In this document: piece after piece, positions 29,971-41,090 of the stretch
Layout: every line of letters begins with the position of its first letter
Numbering within the stretch: position 1 is the stretch's first letter
Notes under the pieces: generated by a model
The model's database searches: none
What the model saw: the letters and a program-made list of their open reading frames with translations, nothing else
Told to the model about the DNA's origin: nothing
Assembly: GCA_039621445.1 (NCBI GenBank)
Contig: CP154955.1
Coordinates: 57,258,619-57,322,618, forward strand
Direction: 5' to 3'
DNA length: 64,000 nucleotides
Origin: Euglena gracilis
Lineage: Eukaryota > Euglenida > Euglenophyceae > Euglenales
Program-made: the position numbers and the translations under genes

Positions 29971-32900
29971 TACTGGGATACCCCTTTTTACGTCAGCACC
30001 GGCTGGTAGTGGATTGCCACTCCCACGGTTTGCGCACATCACCACTCTCTTCATTGCCCCCCAAACCTTCATCACCTGTGGCGTCAACCGCGACAGCCAC
30101 CAATTTTTTCACACCGTTTTCGAAAACTTTTACCCCGTTACCAACCACACCAACCAACGTTTTCCACACCGGGTGTACCGAGAAAGTTCACCCCCTGCCC
30201 GTTGACACACCAACTTCCGTTCCCCATGAGGCAGGGCAAGCGAGTAGCGGCACCCCCCTCGTTCCACTGGGTTACAAGACGAAAGCCCAAAGGCCTGAAG
30301 TACGTACGGTGTCGAGTAGTCGCCCAGCTGCACCAATACCCCGTTTTCCACCAGATGTATCGCTTTCAGATACATCTGTACACCCCCCAGCAGCTACAAC
30401 AGCGCATCCCAACTTTTACACACACCCCCACCAGACCAACATGCGCGACCAGGACCACTACTCCGACACTTCCTTCCAATGTGTGCACTGTAGGAGAATT
30501 TCCGCCCAGCCAGATTTCGATTGTGGATGTTTAGTCCAAACACCAACACTAATCCCGATTTCGCGTAACCATACACTTGGTTGCGGATCGCAATGCGCGA
30601 CCGTACATCAAGTGCTCCAACAACGAGGTATTGCCTTGTTGTTTGGGACCGCGAAATCCGTGTCACACACCTCCCCCACCTCCATCTGGCATGATATGGA
30701 CTGGGTATGCACCCATCCAACCCATCAACCCTTGGGAATGCCCCTTGGGAGTGTGGATGACACACCCTTGACCTATGTTTGCGGATCCCTGAATTGCGTT
30801 ACCGCTCTTCAACCCGCGAACCAGGTCGACACATACGCGATGCGCGTATGGAACGCATTTAATTTTGGTCAATACCGTATTTTGGAGGAATGGTTCTCCA
30901 AAATCGCGGCTTTGGCTGATTCCTTCGATTTGTCGTTGGAAATTGATGCGTTTTCATCAAAAGCGCATGCGCGCTTGTCGCGATATTGGTCGCGACATAC
31001 CAACGCATTTCTTAAATTTTGGGGTGATACGGTGCTTTGGATGCACCCTCCCCCGAAACTTATTCCGGATGTGGTGGAGAAAATCCTCCGCGATGAAGCG
31101 CGAGGAGCTCTCCTCATACCCGTCAATCCGAATGCGGATTGGTTTCACCAACTATCCCATGTGTGTTTTCATTGGTGGGATTTACCCGCTGATGTACCAC
31201 TATTTGAGGATTTTTGTGGTATATTATTACCACCTGTTAAAGAAATCATTTTTCGCGTTTGTTTCTTTGACGCATTCGGAATATCCGATGTGCGTATGCC
31301 AAGATACCTTGGTACCAGTGGGGATGCCACACCCTCAACGCAGATTTCTGCGGTCATTGAGAGTGCGGACCAACATCCCAAGTCTGCTGATTATTGTTCG
31401 CGAATTGCTCGCGAATTTCATGGTGTACTGGATAATCCAGTTTACGCCTGCGACATCGACCCCGCGATTCGCGGTCCGTTCGGTGTTTGCAAAATCGAGC
31501 TCAAGGATGGCGCTAAACCTATGCACCGGAAATTCTTCCGTTGCTCGGGTGAACGCGAACAGGCTCTCAACGAGATGATTGAGAAGCTCATCCAGCGGAA
31601 GTGGATTATCCCTTCCAAGAGCGAGTGGACATCACAAGCTTTTGTGGTGCCTAAACCGGCTGACCAGTCTGGTCAGAAGAAGTGGAGACTGGTGCTGGAT
31701 TACCGGTACCTGAACTCCCAAACGAAGGATGACCCCTTCCCGTTACCGCTGATCGAGGATTTGATCACTAATCAATCGGATAACCGGTTGTGGTCAATCT
31801 TTGATCTGGAAGACGGTTTCCATCAGATGCATTTGCATCCTGATTCGCAACCGTACACGGCATTCGTGACATCCAAGGGTGTGTACCAATGGACGGTACT
31901 CCCCATGGGTGTTAAGAATGGCCCAGCCATGTTTCAACGCATGATCCAGTGGGTTTTGCGCGATTTACCGTTTGCTCTGGTGTACATCGATGATGTACTG
32001 GTGGGAACCCAACCGCCATCCGCGAAATCGGGCGAGGATATCCTCGACCCGCATTACCGCGATGTGCGCGCGGTATTATCCGCGTTCCAAAAGCATGTGC
32101 TTTTTGTGAAGGGTTCCAAAATGCACCTGTTTCGCAAAATTATTAAGTTTTGCGGACACATCCTGAGCAACGGGCAGCGTAAAGCCGCACCCAGTAAGAT
32201 GGAGGCCATTAAGAAATGGACTCCTGAGGTCATTAAGACCTTAACGCATTTAAAGGGATTTTTGGGATTAGCCCAATATTACGCGATTTACATGAAAGAT
32301 TTCGCGAAAATCGCGGTACCCCTAACCCGACAACTCAAAAATCGGACACCCGATAACGCAAAAGTCATTTGGGATGACCAAATGCGCGAGGCCTTGAATA
32401 AAATCAAGGACTTGCTCCTCGAGAACGTGGTTCTCGATATCGCGGATCCATACAAACCGTATGTCCTGGAGGTCGACAGCAGCGATTACGCTGTTGGCGG
32501 GGTTCTTAGCCAGCATAATGCGGCGAATGAACTCCGACCTGTGGCTTTCTTTAGCAGGAAGCTACAGGGCGACAATGGGAAAGGACAGGTTAAATGGAGC
32601 ATTCGCGAAAAGGAGACATATGCCATTGTGCTTATTCTCCAGAAATTCCGCAGCTGGATAGCCAGCAGCTTGGTCCAGATACTAGTGTTGACGGATCATG
32701 AGAGCCTTCAACACTGGTATACCGAGGACCTGAACAAGGCCATGTCATCAGTTGGCAGAAGATGCCGATGGCATGAGTTCTTGAGCCAGTTTAACCTGGT
32801 GGTAGTTTATACCCCAGGTCACACGCAAAAAGTTGCGGATCCTCTCAGCCGAGCCCCCTGGTATTATCCTGGGAACCCGGATGAGGGTGATGCGACTTTT

Positions 32901-34550
32901 CATGGCAGCCATGAGGCTGACCAGTTCGCACGTCGATCCGACGCTGCGGACAACTTGCTCGATTCACTACCGGTTACCCGGGTGTATCGCAGCATCGCCA
33001 TTTCACCATTGCGTGGAAGGCGCCGGCGTGGACGCACTGCCGGACCCCGTCGCATTACGCGTACGGAAACTCCTACCCCCCTATTTTTCCGCGAATGGGA
33101 TTATTCGCGTGACCCGGTATATAGTACCATTGTGAATAGACTTCGTAATGGTGAATCCATAGAGAATTACTCTCTATCACCATTGCGGCTTATTTTCCGG
33201 AATGATTCTGGTTATAAATATTGTATACCCCAAGACCTGGTTGATGATGTGATTTTGAGCTATCACAACCATGGTCACCCTGGGGCCCCCAAACTTCTTT
33301 CACTAGTGGGTCGCAGATATTGCACAACCCTGAGTGAAAAAGATTTATATTCGCGCTGTTTGCGAATTTCGCAACGGTGCCAAATTTGTCAGGCTGTGAA
33401 ACCGCGCAGAGGTACCCCCCCTGGTACGATGGACTTTTTCCCCGTACCACCTGACATTTTTACATCCCTCTGCATGGATTTTCTCGAACTTGAACCTTGC
33501 AAAGGATCAGATGACAAAATTTACGATTACGTTTTTGTTGTCGTCTGTCGGCTGAGTGGGTACATAGTAGCCATTCCATGCCGGAAAGCAGGGTTGACAG
33601 CCCAGATTTTGGCATCCATATTCCTGGAGAAATGCATCTGCTTAATGGGTTTACCGAACGAAATCGTGAGTGATCAAGATCACTTGATCTCTTCGCGGTT
33701 TTTCACAACTTTGTGCGGTTTACTCGGCATTGAGCAGCATTTTTCCATTATATACCGCCCGAAAGGCAATGGTAGAGCCGAGGCAGCCGTGAAATCCGTT
33801 GTCAATATGCTTCGCCTTTCACTGGCTGACTCGGGTAAGAATTGGTTATCCGTTCTTCATTGGTGTTTATTTTACATCAATACCTTGCCAGGGTTGGTAT
33901 TACCACACTCACCGTACAAAATTGTTTTCGGACGTGACCCTCCGGCCATAGGGGATATCCCCTCGGAGAGACCCGCCCGAAGTAGCGTCAGCTGTGAAAC
34001 GTGGTTTGCAGAAGTGGAATCACTCCGCTCTGCAGTCCAATCACGTATCACAGAAATTCATTCCAACAAACGGAAATCGTTTTTACAAAACTTCAACACA
34101 CCTGTGTATAGTCCAGGTGACCGCGTGTGGGTACGGAATAACCGCACCCGCATGCAATCTTCCAAGCTAGATCCTCTTTGGCTCGGCCCATGCGAAATTT
34201 TGGAGAGGTTAGGTAGTAGCGGGCGATATAAAGTTGCCTTGCCCAACGGGATTGAGGACGTCCATATGGACGACTTCAAACCGTACCTAAGCCCCCCAGA
34301 CGGAAAAGCTATCCCCTGCCTATATTTCAAGCCCCGTTCCAGATTACCTGAAACGGACGACTTTGTGGTCGATAAGATAATAGACCACAAGGTCGACAGG
34401 GGTGTGCACTACTGGAAAGTTCGCTGGAAAGGGTATGGGCCAGAGGAGGACACTTGGGAGCCAGCATCCAGTTTTGTTGGATATGTCCAACAGGATTGGA
34501 AGCTGTGGAACAAGCGCAATAACATAGACATAAACATAAACACCTTCTGA
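29853..34550 (+). CDS. Pol polyprotein of element C: protease end, RT, RNase H, integrase, chromodomain
   Basis: This is one open frame of 1565 codons; translation probably enters by -1 frameshift near 29910, so the nominal start is only the frame limit. Domains: protease end (VILGYPFL, ~40); a long variable spacer (~60-480); RT with LVLDYRYLN (~611), [10 protein letters not shown] (~650) and catalytic YIDDVLVG (~711); RNase H with [12 protein letters not shown] (~873), EKETYAI and [10 protein letters not shown]; integrase with HHCC zinc site (HNHGHPG ... CQICQAVK), core Asp in CMDFLELEP (~1207), VSDQDHL (~1273), Glu in [10 protein letters not shown] (~1308); GPY/F-like module (WLGPCEIL); chromodomain at ~1505-1560 ([26 protein letters not shown]). 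All catalytic residues are present, so the enzyme set could be active. Confidence 0.9.
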   Translation: MLFGHCPTPHPQAPLTPPPQPQNFPDTWGYESGIHGSDVILGYPFLRQHRLVVDCHSHGLRTSPLSSLPPKPSSPVASTATATNFFTPFSKTFTPLPTTPTNVFHTGCTEKVHPLPVDTPTSVPHEAGQASSGTPLVPLGYKTKAQRPEVRTVSSSRPAAPIPRFPPDVSLSDTSVHPPAATTAHPNFYTHPHQTNMRDQDHYSDTSFQCVHCRRISAQPDFDCGCLVQTPTLIPISRNHTLGCGSQCATVHQVLQQRGIALLFGTAKSVSHTSPTSIWHDMDWVCTHPTHQPLGMPLGSVDDTPLTYVCGSLNCVTALQPANQVDTYAMRVWNAFNFGQYRILEEWFSKIAALADSFDLSLEIDAFSSKAHARLSRYWSRHTNAFLKFWGDTVLWMHPPPKLIPDVVEKILRDEARGALLIPVNPNADWFHQLSHVCFHWWDLPADVPLFEDFCGILLPPVKEIIFRVCFFDAFGISDVRMPRYLGTSGDATPSTQISAVIESADQHPKSADYCSRIAREFHGVLDNPVYACDIDPAIRGPFGVCKIELKDGAKPMHRKFFRCSGEREQALNEMIEKLIQRKWIIPSKSEWTSQAFVVPKPADQSGQKKWRLVLDYRYLNSQTKDDPFPLPLIEDLITNQSDNRLWSIFDLEDGFHQMHLHPDSQPYTAFVTSKGVYQWTVLPMGVKNGPAMFQRMIQWVLRDLPFALVYIDDVLVGTQPPSAKSGEDILDPHYRDVRAVLSAFQKHVLFVKGSKMHLFRKIIKFCGHILSNGQRKAAPSKMEAIKKWTPEVIKTLTHLKGFLGLAQYYAIYMKDFAKIAVPLTRQLKNRTPDNAKVIWDDQMREALNKIKDLLLENVVLDIADPYKPYVLEVDSSDYAVGGVLSQHNAANELRPVAFFSRKLQGDNGKGQVKWSIREKETYAIVLILQKFRSWIASSLVQILVLTDHESLQHWYTEDLNKAMSSVGRRCRWHEFLSQFNLVVVYTPGHTQKVADPLSRAPWYYPGNPDEGDATFHGSHEADQFARRSDAADNLLDSLPVTRVYRSIAISPLRGRRRRGRTAGPRRITRTETPTPLFFREWDYSRDPVYSTIVNRLRNGESIENYSLSPLRLIFRNDSGYKYCIPQDLVDDVILSYHNHGHPGAPKLLSLVGRRYCTTLSEKDLYSRCLRISQRCQICQAVKPRRGTPPGTMDFFPVPPDIFTSLCMDFLELEPCKGSDDKIYDYVFVVVCRLSGYIVAIPCRKAGLTAQILASIFLEKCICLMGLPNEIVSDQDHLISSRFFTTLCGLLGIEQHFSIIYRPKGNGRAEAAVKSVVNMLRLSLADSGKNWLSVLHWCLFYINTLPGLVLPHSPYKIVFGRDPPAIGDIPSERPARSSVSCETWFAEVESLRSAVQSRITEIHSNKRKSFLQNFNTPVYSPGDRVWVRNNRTRMQSSKLDPLWLGPCEILERLGSSGRYKVALPNGIEDVHMDDFKPYLSPPDGKAIPCLYFKPRSRLPETDDFVVDKIIDHKVDRGVHYWKVRWKGYGPEEDTWEPASSFVGYVQQDWKLWNKRNNIDININTF
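29898..29912 (+). promoter_or_regulatory. C10 run at the protease/pol frame change
   Basis: The gag-protease frame reads CAC CCC CCC CCC AAC here. The pol frame is -1 and reads CCC CCC CCC CAA. Protease homology moves from one frame to the other at this point. C CCC CCC is a permissible -1 slip sequence; a plain homopolymer length error would look the same. Confidence 0.4.
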
Positions 34551-34579
34551 AACGATTTCGTTTTGGAGAATGCGTGTGT

Positions 34580-34650
34580 TTTATGTGAATGTTTCGCGTT
34601 TATACCCCCCCCCCTGCACTTCATTATTTCTCTATCTTTCTCGCAGAGTT
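34580..34650 (+). promoter_or_regulatory. Candidate 3' splice site ahead of the post-pol ORF (C)
   Basis: Between the pol stop (34550) and the next ATG (34748) stands a C9 run followed by a pyrimidine-rich stretch (TTCATTATTTCTCTATCTTT) and CTCGCAG ending at 34646. This has the form of a eukaryotic 3' splice acceptor and would let a spliced subgenomic RNA express the downstream ORF, as retroviruses do for their last gene. The donor was not identified. Confidence 0.45.
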
Positions 34651-34747
34651 TTGATTAAGATAGAAGCCTTGCTTTTTCAGTGCTCTCGCACTCAAATCGA
34701 CTGACAACAAGGTTATCCTTAGTTGTCGTCGTCGTTCGGGTAGCATC

Positions 34748-37700
34748 ATGCTGCCTGGGCGCGGACCTGGACCAGGTCCACCATGGCCGCAGCCTTCTGG
34801 CGCGCCATACCCTCAGTACCCTCAGTATGCTGAGGCCCCGATTCCGGGTGCCCCACATGCTGAGAGGGTTTCAGCCCCGGTATTCGCCGCGGCTACCAGC
34901 AGCCGGTCCGCATATGCGGTACCAGATCCATCTGCCGTCCAGCAGCCGGCACCTCAGCCACCAGTGCAGCGCAGATCGCGCCTGCCCCCGTATGCGGGAG
35001 AGATGATCTTCCGCACTACGGAGACGTTGGAGCGGGCGATGCGTATGTGCGCACACCCCCCAACGGAGCCCTTTATGCAAGCCCTTTGGGATGCATACTG
35101 TGCTCAGCTGTTGGTGGTAGCCAACACCCCTGTGGCTCAGTGGTGTCCCTGCGGTCAAGCCCTGATGACGGGCAGACGGTATTTCTCGTCCGCAGCCGAT
35201 TCCGGCTTCGAACCCGGCGAGACCATGATGGACCTGGGCGTGTATGTGCCGCCCATGCTGCAAACGCAGACGCCGGTGGGATCCCACACCGTGCATATGC
35301 GTGAGCACACGCCCCCACCGGTAGGTGAGGCTGTGCATGTTCCACCTGGGATGACGAGAATTTTTGCTCGCCCGCCCTCGCCGCAGCGAATGCCGCCGCG
35401 CGAGCCGCCAGCGGAGCAATTTGTCTCGCGGTACGCGACGCACGCGGATTACCCGCGCGGCGCACGCGTGCTCCCAGCCGGACAGTCGGACGTGCCCTCT
35501 GAGGCATACGTCCAACACATGTTCATGCACTGGATGCCACAAGCATCATCGGTCGCCCCTGCCCCTGGCGTTGAGCCACGGAGGCAGGAGGAGCCCATAG
35601 TGGTGGAGGATGAACCTCCCCACCGTGAGGCAGCCCGACCGCCCAGTGCAGCCCCTGTCCAGACTGGGGATGTCCCCCGTCGGCAGGAGGCTCCCTACTA
35701 TCATATGGCACCTCCGGGAACCGAGCAGGATGAGCTTGCTCGGCACTTCCTGCAGGAGCCAGTATTCGCGTCTGAAGAGCACCGGACGAGGTATTACGCC
35801 TCTCTGGCTGCCCTTCAGGGTCGTGGATACACCCCCTACCATCCGTACCAGCCGCAGCTGCGGGTGGCGACCCCGGTATTACCCGGTGAGCCCCCGGCAG
35901 GAGCGGCAGGATTACCTGCCACCCTGAAGCGCGATAGGGTTACGGAGAACCTTACCCCACAGCCCAGGCGACCCAGCCCACGGGACGCGGAAGGCGGTGC
36001 GGCAATGCAGGTGGAAGCCAGCCAGGATACCCTGGCCGGGCAACCACCGGCAGTGGCACAGGCAGCGATGAGCCGTCCTGTTGCCGCAATGCCTCCGCCG
36101 ATCCCTCCGGTATGGAAGGAGCCGCGACCTCCTACGCCGAAACCAAGCCCACGCCAGGCTCCTAGCCAGCGCCCAGCCACGCCGTCACCGCGACGTGCAG
36201 CGGAACGGCAAGGTCCCTCCCCAGAGATGGAATGGGAAGGTACCGAACCGACTCCTGCCGCACCGAGCGCCCGACCCTCTGGTATTCGCCAGACAGGGAA
36301 GGACAAAGGTAAGGCTGAGGGCAAAGGCAAGGGAGAAGGCAAAGGCGTGGCCGGCAAAGGTAAGGGTGAGGGCAAGGGTAAGGGTACAGCCCGTGAGGAG
36401 GAGGAAGAACCAGCAGAAGTCCTCTCGGACTTTGAGCAAATGCTCAGGTTCAAGGAGGAGCTGGAGGACGAAGGCTGGCGAATGCAGCATGATTACCATG
36501 TTGCAGGAAACCGCCCCGTCACCCCTCCGGAGGCAGTCATCGAGGTGGTATTACACCACACCGAGAACAGAGTCAGACAATTCCATTACGGAATTGACCT
36601 GTACGCCTTCGAAGGTGAAGGTGGCAGACCCTTGCTGGATGCCCAGCCGGGTTTCTGGGAACTCTGGTTTTGGCTGGGATACCCCTGCCAGAACTGGGGT
36701 CTCTTCAGCGACTCCACTGGCCGCAGTTACCTGCACCAGTTAGGATTTCGGGACCAGCATGTGTTGGCCCGAAGGCTGAAGGCAATCTTCGACTGTATTC
36801 ACACAGTCGGGCCCCTCGGTGTGCAGTGGAAATACTACCCACTGAACCCCGACATCGAACGCCTGATCGAGGTGTTGTGGTGCAACAACCTCCAGGTGTG
36901 GCTGGTGAGCCATTACGGCTCCACCTTCCGCGTTAAGCGCGTTTCCCTGGCTTACCCACAGAGGTATGACCTCTGTTGTAAGTACTGCCGGCAGGAATTT
37001 CCTGTCGACTTCTGGGGATTCGGCGTGCGCGGAAGTCCTCCACCGCCTCGGGATAACCCGGGCCTGGAGATGGGACGCCGCATGCTTATGCATGTGTGCC
37101 GCGACGCCCCGGATGTCCAGGGCAAAAGTCGCCGCGTCCATAAGCAGCGTATTTTTATGCTGCAACAGTTCTGGTGGCGAGCCTGGACCACCTACGTCAT
37201 GGAGGTGTATATACATCTCCGTGACCCCCAGGACGATAGGCCTGGTATGGAAAGCTTGCCACCAGACTACGGCGACCCCGTTGAGGGACCTCGTCGTCGT
37301 CGGGTTATCGCCGACCTGCGCCCCAACTGGCACCTGGCCGGGATAGACCTGGAGGAACATTTGAGGCGACAGTTTGGCGGTACCCTCGACAGGGAGGTAT
37401 TCCTCCAGCTGATGAATCACCCGAAGGCCATCCTCGACCTGGGTATGCCGATTCTGGCATGCGTGCAGGAGTTCGAGGACGGGTTTTTCGAGGTCTGGGA
37501 AGACACGCGTTACCGCGGTTTCCTGGGCCCGAACAGGCCTGCAAACGCTTGGGTGCAGCCATCATGGCCGCCACCCTGGCCCAACAGCGCCAGTAGCAGT
37601 ACGCTGGCCTTTTACAGGCTGGCGGATGCCCAGGGATGCCGATGGCACCCTGACGATCCTCGTTCGCCCGAGGATCTGCGCGCCTTCATCGCCCCAGAGG

Positions 37701-40270
37701 ATGAACCTCTGGCGCGAAGGAGACGGGAGGCGTCAGTCGCTTCCACCACCGCGATTCCGCGGCGGGAGGAACGCGACCGCAGCCCCTCCGTCACCATACT
37801 GGAGGCAGCGCCGCCGTCTCCGACAGGAACGGCTGTATCATTCGTCTCTGCCCCGCGAGCGGCAGGGGAAAGATCGGTTTCCCCGGCCCCCGCGACGGCT
37901 CCCGTCTGTCCACCGGTAGGTGGAGACCAGGAACTTCCTGAGGAGGAAGGTGAGAACGTGGAGGATATCCTCTACGCTGCTCGGCATGCTCCGGCACAGC
38001 CTCGGCCAGACGAAGCACCCGCAGGGGATATACCTGTGGCTGCAACGCCTGTCCCGACGGCTGAGCCTCCAGCCGAGGTGACTGGTATGGTCGTCGAGGA
38101 TATCCTCGAAGAACCTGCCAGTCCCACAGCACGCACCTCGTTAGGAGGCCGTGTGCTCGGCGCCGTGGTCACTGGCATTACTGCCGTGGCTGCTGCACTA
38201 ACGCCACGAGGTGGAGGTGTAGCATCAAGCTCCGCCGCTGAGGTCGTGGAGACACCAGATGTCGGTGTCCCCACACCCCCATCTCCGGCAACAGTGCAAC
38301 CACCTTCAGGGGATGAACCCCAGCCGACAGAGCCATCTGTCGCACCGGCTACAGCGGAGGATCAACCTCCTGTAGCACCTGCGCCAGCGGTTGTGGAGGA
38401 TCAACCTCCTAGACCGGATGTCGAAATGGAAGTGGAGGAGATACCCCCACGACCACCGACACCGCGCAGGGTCCCTGCCGCCCCGAGGACAATGGCAGAG
38501 TTTCTGGGAGCGCCAGCGCCTGTGGAAGCACCGATTCCGGTGACGACCACAGTGCCACGCCTCGTCGGACAGGATGAACCTGTTCGGCGACGGCCTGCTG
38601 CTGAACAACCCCAGGAACGAATGCCAACCCCTCGGAGCGTCATGCGCGACCCAGCGGTCAGTATGCCCGCTTCGCCCAGACGGCAAACGTCTACTCCGGC
38701 ACCATCGGCTCCTGATACCAGGAGTAAGCCGCAGGCGTCGTCTCCTGATTCCGGGAGTGCGAAGCCGAAAGGAGGCAAATCGGGTGCTGCACCCTGTAAG
38801 CCCCCTTCCAAAGGCGGTGATGGGAAACCACCACCGAAAGGTGGCGCTGGAGGTCAGACTGGCGGACAGCCGAAAGGCCCTACGACAATGCACGACTATT
38901 CGGCCGTTGCATCGTCCGGGTACGGCCAGAGCAAACCGAAAGGTAAGGCTCGTGGTCGACAGGCCCAGTCTTCCGCCGGATCGACGGATGAGGAGCAGGA
39001 TGAACCTGCTTCACCTCCTGTGTCTGCGGATGCCCAGCTCTGGACCCAGGATATCCTGACCAGACTAGGCACCGTGGAAGAGAGGACGAAGAAACTGGCT
39101 GCTATTAGGCACCAGAAAGGGTCACTGAATCGATGGATTCAGCCCCTCTTCGTCCGCGGAGAACCTTTCCACTATGTCCCGGAACATACCTGGACATTCT
39201 GGAACAGGCGCTCACCCAGAGTACTGGCACAGTACTTTGGCGAGGACTGCGTGTTGGATTTCCAGCACGGCACGTCCTTTGCCTGGACGTGCACCGTATG
39301 CCACCATGTGCGGCATAACCAACCGCTTGTGCATGTGTGCAAGCGGCAGGTGCAATCCTCGTGGTTCCATCACAGGGCATATGTGCCGAACTGTGTGGCG
39401 CTCGTATGTGGCGAGTGCCTGAATGCCTGGAAGCACAGCTTGAACTACTCCTACAGTGAGAATGCTCACGACAGGGATATCCCTGCCTTGTGCATCAACT
39501 GTATAGGAGGCAAGTTCGTGCAGACTGCTGATGGAGCAGTCACCACCATTGTCCCCCAGCACTGGGAGACACTGGAGAAGTGGAAGAAGGAGTACAAGCA
39601 GGTGGAAGGCCGCCTGAAGCACTCCGACTTCCGAAAGGTAGAAAGCTACCGCCACACGGGAATGGCCCGTGAGTTCCAGATCGACGCTGGGGCAATGCGC
39701 CTCGCCGTCGAGGAACACGCCAAGGTAAGAATGCCTTACCTCTGGACTGATGGCGACTGGGAGACACAGGTTTACCCCCTGTTCTCCAAGCGTCAGCATG
39801 GCGGATACGCCTTGCCACTGTGGCCTCCTGAAGAACACGATTTGGTGGACTTCAGAGGTTGGTTGGCGGCTGTATTACGGCCCCATACCGCAAGAGTTCG
39901 GACAGCGAGGTGGATGTATGACATCAACTTCAAGCAGACCCCGGGGATGCCCCCGCAGGTGCCTGCGAATCACCCCCGGATGAATTACATCATCTGGCCG
40001 GTGATGCTGCCCAGAATTTTCTGGGAGCAACTCCAACGGTATCTTCAGCATCATGCTGAACGTACCAGGGAGAAGCTGCCGGATAATTGGATCAAGGACT
40101 GGGAGACCCCTTCCTTTGATGTCAACGATCCGGAGCTCAACACCATTCGGAGTGAATCAGCTCCGCCGCGTTCCCCACGCCAACTGGAGTTGGTTGAGGA
40201 CCCATTAGGGGACCCCCAACACGACTACTGGCGTGAGGTCCGCGAACGTCCAGCCAATAAAGGCAGGTGA
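34748..40270 (+). CDS. 1840-codon post-pol ORF of element C, function unknown
   Basis: The ATG (MLPGRGPGPG) opens an uninterrupted frame inside the LTR borders. Residues 1-510 are Pro/Arg/Glu-rich. A basic-acidic tract of GEGKG/GKGK repeats follows (~520-555). A folded-looking block lies at ~570-850 with many Trp/Tyr (WELWFWLGYPCQNWGLF, VQWKYYPLNPDIERLIEVLW) and CCKYCRQEF (~743). A second Pro-rich region (~960-1470) contains SVTILEAAPP-like and KGGKSGAAPCKPP segments. A second folded block (~1470-1800) has a probable zinc cluster (CTVCHHVRH, ~1515; VCGECLNAW, ~1555; CINCIGG, ~1584) and many aromatic residues. No membrane segment or signal peptide was seen, so it is not a plain envelope protein. 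No known enzyme was recognised. Its integrity in a young element argues for a function in the element life cycle. Confidence 0.7.
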   Translation: MLPGRGPGPGPPWPQPSGAPYPQYPQYAEAPIPGAPHAERVSAPVFAAATSSRSAYAVPDPSAVQQPAPQPPVQRRSRLPPYAGEMIFRTTETLERAMRMCAHPPTEPFMQALWDAYCAQLLVVANTPVAQWCPCGQALMTGRRYFSSAADSGFEPGETMMDLGVYVPPMLQTQTPVGSHTVHMREHTPPPVGEAVHVPPGMTRIFARPPSPQRMPPREPPAEQFVSRYATHADYPRGARVLPAGQSDVPSEAYVQHMFMHWMPQASSVAPAPGVEPRRQEEPIVVEDEPPHREAARPPSAAPVQTGDVPRRQEAPYYHMAPPGTEQDELARHFLQEPVFASEEHRTRYYASLAALQGRGYTPYHPYQPQLRVATPVLPGEPPAGAAGLPATLKRDRVTENLTPQPRRPSPRDAEGGAAMQVEASQDTLAGQPPAVAQAAMSRPVAAMPPPIPPVWKEPRPPTPKPSPRQAPSQRPATPSPRRAAERQGPSPEMEWEGTEPTPAAPSARPSGIRQTGKDKGKAEGKGKGEGKGVAGKGKGEGKGKGTAREEEEEPAEVLSDFEQMLRFKEELEDEGWRMQHDYHVAGNRPVTPPEAVIEVVLHHTENRVRQFHYGIDLYAFEGEGGRPLLDAQPGFWELWFWLGYPCQNWGLFSDSTGRSYLHQLGFRDQHVLARRLKAIFDCIHTVGPLGVQWKYYPLNPDIERLIEVLWCNNLQVWLVSHYGSTFRVKRVSLAYPQRYDLCCKYCRQEFPVDFWGFGVRGSPPPPRDNPGLEMGRRMLMHVCRDAPDVQGKSRRVHKQRIFMLQQFWWRAWTTYVMEVYIHLRDPQDDRPGMESLPPDYGDPVEGPRRRRVIADLRPNWHLAGIDLEEHLRRQFGGTLDREVFLQLMNHPKAILDLGMPILACVQEFEDGFFEVWEDTRYRGFLGPNRPANAWVQPSWPPPWPNSASSSTLAFYRLADAQGCRWHPDDPRSPEDLRAFIAPEDEPLARRRREASVASTTAIPRREERDRSPSVTILEAAPPSPTGTAVSFVSAPRAAGERSVSPAPATAPVCPPVGGDQELPEEEGENVEDILYAARHAPAQPRPDEAPAGDIPVAATPVPTAEPPAEVTGMVVEDILEEPASPTARTSLGGRVLGAVVTGITAVAAALTPRGGGVASSSAAEVVETPDVGVPTPPSPATVQPPSGDEPQPTEPSVAPATAEDQPPVAPAPAVVEDQPPRPDVEMEVEEIPPRPPTPRRVPAAPRTMAEFLGAPAPVEAPIPVTTTVPRLVGQDEPVRRRPAAEQPQERMPTPRSVMRDPAVSMPASPRRQTSTPAPSAPDTRSKPQASSPDSGSAKPKGGKSGAAPCKPPSKGGDGKPPPKGGAGGQTGGQPKGPTTMHDYSAVASSGYGQSKPKGKARGRQAQSSAGSTDEEQDEPASPPVSADAQLWTQDILTRLGTVEERTKKLAAIRHQKGSLNRWIQPLFVRGEPFHYVPEHTWTFWNRRSPRVLAQYFGEDCVLDFQHGTSFAWTCTVCHHVRHNQPLVHVCKRQVQSSWFHHRAYVPNCVALVCGECLNAWKHSLNYSYSENAHDRDIPALCINCIGGKFVQTADGAVTTIVPQHWETLEKWKKEYKQVEGRLKHSDFRKVESYRHTGMAREFQIDAGAMRLAVEEHAKVRMPYLWTDGDWETQVYPLFSKRQHGGYALPLWPPEEHDLVDFRGWLAAVLRPHTARVRTARWMYDINFKQTPGMPPQVPANHPRMNYIIWPVMLPRIFWEQLQRYLQHHAERTREKLPDNWIKDWETPSFDVNDPELNTIRSESAPPRSPRQLELVEDPLGDPQHDYWREVRERPANKGR

Positions 40271-41080
40271 GGTGTCTGTCAGCGCCAATGCGGCGTCTTT
40301 CAGCACCCTCGTCAGGTATTCGCCTGACACCCTGTTTGGGTATTCGCCCGAACAGCCCCTTCGAAGACCCTTTGCGGTATTCGCCGCTAGTAAGTTCCCA
40401 CCGGGATGCTGCCATGTGCAGGATTCCGTGCGCATGCATGCACACCCCTCTCCCCTCTCCCCTCTCGCGGGCGTGCGACACGCAGCGCACAGGGCCGACG
40501 GCCCCTTTTCCTTTCCCTTTCTTTTCTTTTCGGCCGTTTGAGGCCTTAAGGCTGCCAGACAGCACAACTTTTCTGGCCTAAGCCAACCCCCCACTCCTCT
40601 CTACTTTCCCCCCGGGGCAAATGCTGTCGCCGGCAGTTGGTTTTGTAGAGTAGGATTTCCTTTTGCGTGGTCAGGTTTGACTGGCCATGCGCCCTGCCCA
40701 GGTTTGACTGGTCAGAGGCCCCCTCCTTCCACACCCTCCCCATGGGTTTTCCTGGAATGCCCATGGACCCAACCCCAAGTGCCTTTGGCACACCCAAAAT
40801 GGGTGGATGGGTTTGCTTGGCAAGGAAACCTGCCAGCCCCATTTTCCCCAATGGGCTATAATATACTATACCCCATAAGCCACCGCAAAATAGGTGAAAC
40901 CATTTTGCGCGTTTTGGGCTTTTGGGTCCCCTCCTTTCCGCCCCCCCCTTTGAGTGGACCCCTGTGCGACGGAAAGGGCCCCTGTGGATGCGCCAGGGTG
41001 CACCTCCCACAGACCAGGTCTGTGTCCGAAATCCCTGTGGCCAGAATGCCTGGTCCAAAGGGGAAATCGGGCATAGCCCC
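40271..41080 (+). other. 3' untranslated region of element C
   Basis: Directly after the ORF three hairpins with the loop TATTCG stand in a row: GTCAGG/CCTGAC (40311-40328), GTTTGGG/CCCGAAC (40334-40353) and GCGG/CCGC (40374-40387). A tandem GTTTGACTGG word pair lies at 40674 and 40703. No gene is supported in the rest. Confidence 0.6.
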
Positions 41081-41090
41081 GGGAGGGGGA
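41081..41090 (+). other. Polypurine tract of element C
   Basis: GGGAGGGGGA directly precedes the TGTGTACC start of the 3' LTR, the expected site of plus-strand priming. Confidence 0.85.

Noticed and set aside
36570-37230. HAD-like hydrolase in the 1840-codon ORF (YPLNPDIERLIEVLW...VWLVSHYGS)
   Set aside because: The middle resembles a HAD motif II environment, but no DxDx(T/V) nucleophile motif and no motif III/IV were found.
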